Positions 57,440 through 64,000 of a stretch of 64,000 nt of DNA are shown piece by piece. Position numbers and translations under genes: made by a program. The stretch's first letter is position 1; each line of letters opens with the position of its first letter. Origin of the DNA: Lithobates sylvaticus (taxonomy: Eukaryota; Chordata; Amphibia; Anura; Ranidae); the NCBI GenBank assembly GCA_028564925.1, contig CM053029.1, positions 36,692,026-36,756,025 on the forward strand, written 5' to 3'. The notes under the pieces are model-generated. The model saw only the letters and a program-made list of their open reading frames with translations. It was not told the DNA's origin and ran no database searches.

Positions 57440-58705
57440 CAGGTGTAACTCAACGTTGGCCATGCTGCAGCGACTGCACACGCAACAGAGGGCCATCAAT
57501 GAGTACCTTTGCGACTATGGCACCAGGACAGGGTCAGGGGAGCTTGGTTTTTTTCCCCACGTCAGTGGAGCATGATCAGGGATGCATGCACTGTCCTCTC
57601 ACCATTTGAGGAGGCCACGAGGATGGTGAGCAGTGACAGTGCATGCATCAGTGACACTGTCCCTCTTGTCCACCTGTTGGAGCATACGCTGCGTGGGATA
57701 ATGGACAGGGCACTTGAGGCAGAACAGAGGCAGGAAGAGGAGGACTTCCTTGCCTCTCAAGGCCCCCTTTATCCGGACAGTGTTCCTTCTGTCCCACCCA
57801 TCACACAGGAAGAGGATGAGGAGGAGGAGGAGGAGGAGGAGGAGGATTGTGTGAGCATGGAGGTGGAGCCTGGCACTCAGCATCAGCAGCAGCAGTCTTT
57901 TAGGGATGATGTACAGTCCCAACAAACCAGTGGACTTGTACGTGGCTGGGAGGAGGTGGCTGGCGATCATGTCATCCTCAGTGACCCAGAAGACTCCGGA
58001 CCGAATGCCTCAGCTAACCTACGCTGCATGGCCTCCCTGATCCTGCAAAGCCTGCGGAAGGATCCTCGTGTTCTTCGGATCAAGGAGAGGGACCATTACT
58101 GGCTGGCCACTCTCCTTGATCCGCGGTACAAGGGTAAGGTTGCGGACCTTATCTTGCCGTCGCAGAGGGAGCAGAGGATGAGACATCTCAGGGAGGCCTT
58201 GCAGAAAGGTCTGTGCAACGCGTTCCCAGAAACTGGGAGGCTACAAACTCCTGGTCCTGGGCGACGAGTTGCTGAGGCTTCGGTCAGTAGCAGAAGGAGC
58301 GGTGGGGAAGGTGGACGTCTGACCGATGCGTTCAGACAATTTTTTAGTCCGCAGCCCCAAGGTATGATCGGTTCCAGCAACCATCGCCAGCGTCTGATAT
58401 ACATGGTGCAGGAATACCTTGGGGCAAGGTCAGACTTGGACACCTTTCCCACCGAAAATCCTCTGGCTTACTGGGTCCTGAGGATGGATCACTGGCCAGA
58501 GCTTGCACAGTATGCAATTGAGCTACTGGCCTGTCCTGCCTCCAGCGTTCTTTCCGAACGCACATTCAGTGCTGCTGGAGGATTTGTCACCGATCATAGG
58601 GTGCGCCTGTCCACCGCCTCGGTTGATCGACTGACCTTCATCAAAATGAATCAGTCTTGGATCACCACCAGCTACCAGGCACCTGAGGCGGATATAACCG
58701 AATAA
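55481..58705 (+). pseudogene. hAT-Ac transposase copy B, full length with two frame disruptions
   Basis: The domain order is that of a BED-type hAT transposase of about 1,070 residues. It starts with an Arg-Gly-rich N-terminus and an acidic region (about residues 160-180). A BED zinc finger follows near 56150-56295 (CNIC ... HMATCH). The RNase H-like fold has ITADSWSSRHG (56778; first Asp), VVSDNGTNLLSAL (57181; second Asp), CMAHVLNLVVQ (57249) and TRCNST (57438; family norm T-R-W-N-S-T, so the Trp is Cys here). An E-rich tract lies near 57800. The C-terminal dimerisation domain includes ELLACPASSVLSERTFSAAG (58522). The frame changes in a C-run (about 56964-56969) and a T-run (57547-57553), both homopolymers, so sequencing error is possible. 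The stop is at 58703-58705. Confidence 0.93.
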
Positions 58706-58799
58706 TTTTTAATATCACATCCCTTCAAGACTGCCTATGCTGATGCTGAGTGACTGTCCTCTTATGTTCACTGACTATCCTCTTCCTCCTCCTCAATGA

Positions 58800-59497
58800 T
58801 CCATGCCACCACACCAGTGCCTAAGGCACAATTTTTCAGCCCCTGTTTAACAGGGGCGTGTACATACAATTTTTATAAAAAAATGCTTCGCAACACGTGT
58901 GACTGCTGTGCTCCAAGTACAGTATCTGTGAGGGGTTGCAGTGTTGTGGCACCAGCACCAGTGCCTAAGGCAAATTTTTTAGCCCCTGTTTAACAGGGGT
59001 GTGTACTTACAATTTTTTTAAAAAATGCTTTGCAACACGTGTGACTGCTGTGCTCCAAGTACAGTATCTGTGAGGGGTTGCAGTGTTGTGGCACCAGCAC
59101 CAGTGCCTAAGGCACAATTTTTCAGCCCCTGTTTAACAGGGGCGGGTAATTGCAATTTTTTAAAAAAATGCTTCGCAACACGTTTGATGTTTAACAGGGG
59201 CGTGTACTTACAATTTTTAAAAAAAAATGCTTCGCAACACGTGTGACTGCTGTGCTCCAAGTACAGTATCTGTGAGGGGTTGCAGTGTTGTGGCACCAGC
59301 ACCAGTGCCTAAGGCACAATTTTTCAGCCCCTGTTTAACAGGGGCGGGTAATTACAATTTTTAAAAAAAATGCTTCGCAACACGTGTGACTGCTGTGCTC
59401 CAAGTACAGTATCTGTGAGGGGTTGCAGTGTTGTGGCACCAGCACCAGTGCCTAAGGCACAATTTTTCAGCCCCTGTTTAACAGGGGCGGGTAATTA
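58800..59497 (+). repeat. 143-bp tandem repeat, about 5 copies, 3' of the transposase
   Basis: Units hold CCTAAGGCACAATTTTTCAG, a small hairpin CCCCTGTTTAACAGGGG, ATGCTTCGCAACACGTGTGA, and GTACAGTATCTGTGAGGGG. Starts are 58821, 58965, 59107, 59309 and 59452; one unit has an extra partial copy (59145-59220). Confidence 0.93.
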
Positions 59498-60150
59498 CAA
59501 ATCTTGATCTAATAGTTCACAGCAGGGCCCATTCCTGCGCCCACCAAGAGTAACTATGAGGGCCTACAGTCTTGTGGCAACACCGTCCACCACCACCGCC
59601 AAAGGCCCAATTTTTCTGCCCTGTTCATCAGGTGCTTGCAATTACAAATCTTGATCTAATAACTCACAGCAGGGCCCATTCCTGCGCCCACCAAGAGTAA
59701 CTATGAGGGCCTACAGTCTTGTGGCAACACCGTCCACCACCACCGCCAAAGGCCCAATTTTTCTGCCCTGTTCATCAGGTGCTTGCAATTACAAATCTTG
59801 ATCTAATAACTCACAGCAGGGCCCATTCCTGCGCCCACCAAGAGTAACTATGAGGGCCTACAGTCTTGTGGCAACACCGTCCACCACCACCGCCAAAGGC
59901 CCAATTTTTCTGCCCTGTTCATCAGGTGCTTGCAATTACAAATCTTGATCTAATAACTCACAGCAGGGCCTATTCCTGCGCCCACCAAGAGTAACTGTGA
60001 GAGCTTACAGTCTTGTGGCAACACCGTCCACCACCACCACCACCACCCCCAATTTTTCTGCCCTGTTCAACAGGTGCATGCAATTACAAATCTTGATCTA
60101 TTAACTCACAGCAGGGCCCATTCCTGTGCCCACCAGTCTTGTGGCTACAC
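59498..60150 (+). repeat. 147-bp tandem repeat, 4 and a half copies
   Basis: Units begin ACAAATCTTGATCTAATA at 59498, 59644, 59791, 59938 and 60086. They contain CAGCAGGGCCCATTCCTGCG, GTCTTGTGGCAACACCGTCC and CACCACCACCGCC. The type differs from the 143-bp array, though both share GTGGCA and AATTTTTC-like words. Confidence 0.93.
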
Positions 60151-60989
60151 CAACATCTAATAGGGCAAATTTCTGCAGAGTATATACGCCAGGCCCCTAC
60201 TTTCAAACATCCAACTTACAAACGACTCCTACTTGCAAATGGAAAGAGAAAACAGGAAGTGAGAGGAAATCTACCCCTAGGAAGGGAAATTCTATCCTGT
60301 TAGATTTAATTTGGGAAAAAGGTATCTCCTCTCTACTGATACTTTATCACCAATCCTTGTTTCAATTAAAACCCCACTTTTTCCAAAAACATTTGTCATT
60401 GGGACGGAAAGTTAGGTGACATGTTCTGAACAGATGTGCAAAGACAGCAAATGTTACAGGGGTGATAACCCCTCCCTATGTTCTCCAAAAAGCTTAAAAA
60501 TAGATTTTTTTTGGGATGGAGCTACACTTCATAATGTACCTGTTCAGATTCTACTTAAGAACAAACCTAAAGCCGCAAGTGTTTTTAAATGGCTTCTTTT
60601 TTTCCTTTACAAATGTCATTTTGTGCAAGGACAGTTCTAAACACGGGAAACACATGCCACTTCACAGGCATACTTTACCCCAGGTACCATATTTAAAGGA
60701 AAATTTCACTTTTTTTTTTTCACTTTATGCATCATTAAAATGACTGCTCCCGAAAAAACGTTAGTTTTTAAAAGTTCTTTTTGCATTGATATATGTCCCC
60801 TGGGGCAGGACCCGGGTCCCTAAACCTGTTTTATGACATTAACATGCATATTGGCCGTTGTAATTAGCACTTTTGATTTCGAACGTTCGCGTCCATTATA
60901 ACGTATAGGGTTCGAAAATTTGCGCGAACTTTCGGTCGGTTCGAAGGTTCTGGTGCGAACCGAACCCGGGGGTGTTCGGCTCATCCCTA
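60151..60989. repeat. 3' end of the hAT-Ac element; last 510 bp shared with local non-autonomous elements
   Basis: 60151-60479 is unique in the window and without a gene. 60480-60989 matches, inverted, 36276-36770. It also matches the subterminal part of 41180-45502 (GTCCCCTGGGGCAGGACCC, AAATGTCATTTTG, CAGGCATACTTTA). This is expected if the same transposase mobilises them. Confidence 0.85.
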
Positions 60990-60997
60990 GTCCCAGG

Positions 60998-61070
60998 TGA
61001 GGAAACAAGGCCAACCTTTGAAACTAGGTAACTGTGTAACTACATGGTGGGGATTGCTTGGGCAAGTCTC

Positions 61071-61071
<1 letters not shown>
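60998..61071 (+). pseudogene. CR1/L2-like LINE 2, last piece
   Basis: The sequence after the right TSD (TGAGGAAACAAGGCCAACC) continues the LINE from 45973; it ends near a GTAACTGTGTAACTAC-like tail before a microsatellite. Confidence 0.6.

Positions 61072-61072
<1 letters not shown>

Positions 61073-61128
<56 letters not shown>
61073..61128. repeat. (AT)n microsatellite, 28 repeats
   Basis: Uninterrupted AT dinucleotides. Confidence 0.97.
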
Positions 61129-61131
<3 letters not shown>

Positions 61132-61671
61132 GCGCCATAACCCCTGCGGGGCGGCTATGTATTTTCTGGGCTTACCAATTACCTCCTCCTTGTAACTCGT
61201 CGTTTGTTGTCTAGGGGTTCCCAGGGTTAGTACCCAGTAATTGCAGAGACTGACACTCAAAAGTCCTTTTGAGGATTTTTATTTGCAAAAAGAAGCGTTC
61301 AAATATAACACAGTCTCTTAGTTGGGAATAGAGGGCACGGGTGATAAAGCTCAGGCACTTCAGAACTACTGACATCAAACAAATGTCTCTTTAGATAGCC
61401 CAGAGAGTAGCCTATTCACCGTTGGATAAACCCTTGTCTGTAGATCTAGCAGCCAACAAGGGATTCAAAGATTAGCACAGTCTCTGCCACAGACTAGGTT
61501 TGTGAAGCTTCACGTGAACAATATAAAAGTCTCTGCCACAGACTATGTTGTAACCAAAGGATGGGTTTAGGAACTTTTCCTATGGTACCTGAATCTTCCA
61601 GCCGTTTCGGCGATACCGTAAGAAATGCGGATTCAACTAGTGTCCATACATCTCAGCTACCAGGCTCTTAC
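61129..61671. other. Unassigned repeat-like flank
   Basis: It begins TGTAGCGCCATAACCCC, an LTR-like start, and has repeated TCTCTGCCACAGACTA (about 61480 and 61530). No matching end, TSD or coding region is visible. It forms the target of Gypsy-2. Confidence 0.35.
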
Positions 61672-62394
61672 TGTCACGTACCTAGGGATGGAGCCCAGAA
61701 TGCAGGGAGCGGCCTCTCGTATGCCTCTGGCTCGTGAACCCCTGAAGGTGGGAACAGGGGCCCGCGAGTGCAGGGGTGCACAAGTGCCTGGCAGATGGCA
61801 GCTGTGGACTTGACTGGAACCGTGCAGGTATCAGGAACACGGGAACTGAAGACAGCACTGTAGGTTCTGAGGTTTGCAGGAACTTCTGGAACAGTAGGCT
61901 GAAGAGAACACGTGCTTGAACACTGGAATGCTGGACGTGGTCAGGCAGGCCGGGTCAACACTGGCAGACAGAGCAGTTTCAGGCAGAGGCAGACACTGGC
62001 AGACAGAACAGGTTCAGGCAGAGGCAGGCGGGTTGTCAGAGTACAGGCAGGGTCGGCAACAGACGGGCAACAACAGGACCAGAGGAGCAGGCAGAGAATA
62101 GTCAGACAAGCCGGGGTCGGAGGCAGGCAGCAGGCAGGTGTAGTCAGGAACAAGCCGGGTAACAGGAATCAACAGGTACTTAGTAATAGCAGGGGTCTCA
62201 GGAAACGCTGTAGACCGGTCAGCAAGAGGCCTCAGTCACAAGCTTCCTCTTATAGGCTCTTTGGCGCCAATGGCTAATTGACGGCGCGCCAGCGCACACC
62301 CGCGCGCGCCAATGCGCGCCGACAAGCGCTGATTGGGTTTGAAGGAAGTTCTGTGGGCAGGTCCTCCTGGGTCACTGGGATGTCTTCCTTGACA
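61672..62394 (-). repeat. 3' LTR of Gypsy-2, 723 bp
   Basis: On the minus strand it starts TGTCAAGGAAGACATCC after a G-run polypurine tract and ends CCCTAGGTACGTGACA. A TATA box (CCTATAAGAGG) lies near 62250 after GGCGCC. CTGCCTGC-type short repeats fill its middle. Confidence 0.88.
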
Positions 62395-62439
62395 TTGCCC
62401 CCCCCCCCCAAGGGGCAACCTCCGGATGCCCAATTGTGC

Positions 62440-63722
62440 CATCTTACTGGGATGGGACCTCTTGAAGGCAAGGATCAGTCTTCTGGCATGTATGTTGGCC
62501 TCCGGTTCCCAGGAGTTCTCCTCGGGTCCATACCCCTTCCATTTTACCAGAAACTGAACCTGGTTACCCCTTCTCCTACAATCCAGGATGGATTCTACTT
62601 CGAATTCCATTTCTCCGTTAATGATTACAGGTGCGGGGGGAACGACCTTTCGCTTGGCAAATGGGTCTGGCACCACAGGCTTGAGCAGGGCCACATGAAA
62701 GACCGGGTGAATCCGGAAGGACTCCGGTAACTTCAGCTTGTAGGCTACATTGTTGATTCTCCTCACTACGGGGAAGGGCCCCACGAACTTGGGACCTAGT
62801 TTCCTGGATGGGCATGCTAATTTTAAATTCAGGGTGGGTAACCAGGCTTGGTCTCCAGGTTTGAGGTCAAGCTCCCCTCTTCTCTTTTTATCATAAACCT
62901 CCTTGTTGTAACTCTGGGTCCTTGCCATAGTCTCTTGTAGTAGCTTGTTGTTGGATTCCAAAAATTTGAGGTGTTCCTGTGCGGCTGGTACCGGGCACTC
63001 CGGAAAATTGTTCGATAGAAATAGAGGGTGGAACCCGTAATTTGCAAAAAACGGGGATTGCTTAGTGGCTGAATGGACAGAGTTATTATAAGCAAACTCA
63101 GCAAGGGGAAGCAGCGGGACCCAATCATCCTGGGAAAATGAGGAAAAGCAGCGCAGGTACTGCTCCAGCGTTTGATTGGTTCTTTCCGTCTGACCGTTCG
63201 TTTGAGGATGGTAAGCAGAGGAGAAAGACAGGTCAATCCTTAGTGACCCACACAGAGCTTTCCAGAACTTAGACGTGAATTGTGACCCCGATCCGACGTG
63301 ATATTTGCTGGTATGCCATGGAGCCTCACTATTTCCCTGATGAAGGTCCTAGCCGTTTCGGCGGCAGATGGTGTGCCCCTCATGGGCAGAAAGTGGGACA
63401 TCTTGGATAGTCTATCCACTACCACAAAGATGGTAGCGCAATTTTCTGAGGGCGGTAGCTCCACAATAAAATCCATGGAGATCATCCTCCATGGTCTCTC
63501 CGGGACGGGAAGCGGCTTCAACAACCCCCAAGCTCTGGTCTTGCTGCCCTTATTCTGGATGCAGGTAACGCACGCCTCCACATACTCCTTACAGTCCTTT
63601 CGCCATTGCGGCCACCAGAACGTGCGCTGGAGCAGATCGGAGGTCTTATACACCCCGAAATGACCAGCCAGCATATGGTCGTGGCAAGAGCTGAGGACCG
63701 AGACCCGTGCTTCCTGGGGCAC
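62440..63722 (-). pseudogene. pol remnant of Gypsy-2 (integrase and chromodomain)
   Basis: Parts in order on the minus strand are the integrase H2C2 finger region (HDHMLAGHFGVYKTSDLLQR, 63680 area), the catalytic core start (SMDFIVELPPSENC), the C-terminal linker (VAYKLKLPESFRIHPVFHV) and the chromodomain with FLVKWKGYGPEENSWEP. It is interrupted, so no intact polyprotein is present. Family and parts are clear from likeness to Gypsy-1 in the same window. Confidence 0.9.
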
Positions 63723-64000
63723 GAAGATCCTGTCCCCGAACCATAAGAGACCATCTCTGGCTAGTAGAGCGGTGTCAGGTGGGAGAGGAGCGCCAGTGGA
63801 CGCTTGTCTAATCTGGGTAAGTAAGTCCCCCTGGAATAGGAGGAAATTCCCTGAAGACAGGACAGTGTCTGGGGACGAAAGGGCTCCAGCTCGCTGTACA
63901 TCCGTGACAACGCGTCAGGCTTGGTGTTCTTCGATCCGGGACGGTAAGTTATATGGAACTGGAATCTGGTAAAAAAAAGTGCCCACCTGGCCTGCTGCGG

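Larger units (their letters stand above)
45974..60989 (+). mobile_element. Giant hAT-Ac transposon, 15,016 bp
   Basis: The ends are TAGGGATGGGCCCGGTG (left) and the inverse of the right end, TAGGGATGAGCCGAACAC. An exact 8-bp duplication GTCCCAGG lies at 45966-45973 and 60990-60997. TAGGGATG is the start of maize Ac-type termini. Inside, left to right, are four subterminal stem-loops, a TATA box, a leader, a 7-kb minisatellite, two copies of a BED-finger hAT transposase in tandem, two 3' tandem arrays and a 510-bp 3' end shared with local non-autonomous elements. Ordinary hAT elements are about 2.5-5 kb, so this one is unusually long because of tandem expansion. It interrupts CR1/L2-like LINE 2. 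Confidence 0.9.
61672..64000 (-). mobile_element. Ty3/Gypsy chromodomain LTR retrotransposon, 3' part (Gypsy-2)
   Basis: On the minus strand the element enters at the window edge and runs through the integrase (about 63720-62960), the linker and chromodomain (about 62580-62450) and a polypurine tract (62395-62412) to its 3' LTR. The proteins closely resemble those of Gypsy-1 (for example WKGYGPEENSWEP and RIHPVFHVALLKP), so both belong to one family or sister families. The visible coding part is broken about twice, so this copy is a fossil older than Gypsy-1. The 5' part is outside the window. Confidence 0.92.

Noticed and set aside
61129-61671. Possible second LTR beginning TGTAGCGCC
   Set aside because: Only the start looks LTR-like; no terminus, polypurine tract or TSD supports it.

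Overview
The window holds no recognisable host protein-coding gene. It is a stack of transposable elements and tandem repeats, many inserted into one another. The mixture (chromodomain Ty3/Gypsy elements, an ERV-type LTR with primer-binding site, Tx1/L1-like and CR1/L2-like LINEs, Penelope-like RT fragments, a tRNA-derived SINE, Tc1/mariner, very many hAT elements and TTAA-flanked elements) fits a large amphibian genome, most likely an advanced frog. This rests on repeat content and my memory of anuran repeats; no search was run.

Layout. 1-4.7 kb: 3' part of a Gypsy element whose visible reading frame is open. 4.9-5.5 kb: L1/Tx1 LINE fragment. 5.9-6.8 kb: a TTAA-type MITE split by a solo LTR. 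7.6-16.8 kb: hAT-type non-autonomous elements with 8-bp target-site duplications (TSDs), two carrying expanded minisatellites; an ERV-type LTR; and an L1/Tx1 reverse transcriptase fragment cut in two by a TTAA element that itself holds another element. 16.9-18.5 kb: a decayed Tc1 element. 18.8-21.1 kb: a foldback element containing a hAT, containing another hAT, containing a minisatellite. 21.3-30.3 kb: MITEs, a SINE, three Penelope-like fragments and foldbacks. 30.3-33.0 kb: a TTAA element holding a 1.8-kb hAT. 33.2-36.3 kb: a long decayed CR1/L2-like LINE with a MITE inside it and a hAT at its 3' end. 36.3-46 kb: foldback-rich hAT-like elements and a second CR1/L2-like LINE broken into pieces. 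61.7-64.0 kb: the 3' part of a second, broken Gypsy element on the minus strand.

The central object is a 15.0-kb hAT element of the Ac group at 45974-60989. It has 8-bp TSDs (GTCCCAGG) and Ac-like TAGGGATG termini. In order it carries a stem-loop-rich 5' end, a TATA box, a roughly 7-kb minisatellite of about 109 units, a tandemly duplicated BED-finger hAT transposase gene, two further tandem arrays 3' of the gene, and a 3' subterminal region shared with several non-autonomous elements nearby. Most array units contain a sequence resembling a 3' splice site, and the last unit lies just upstream of the transposase ATG, so the array looks like amplified leader or intron-end sequence. Several other hAT elements here also carry expanded internal tandem repeats.
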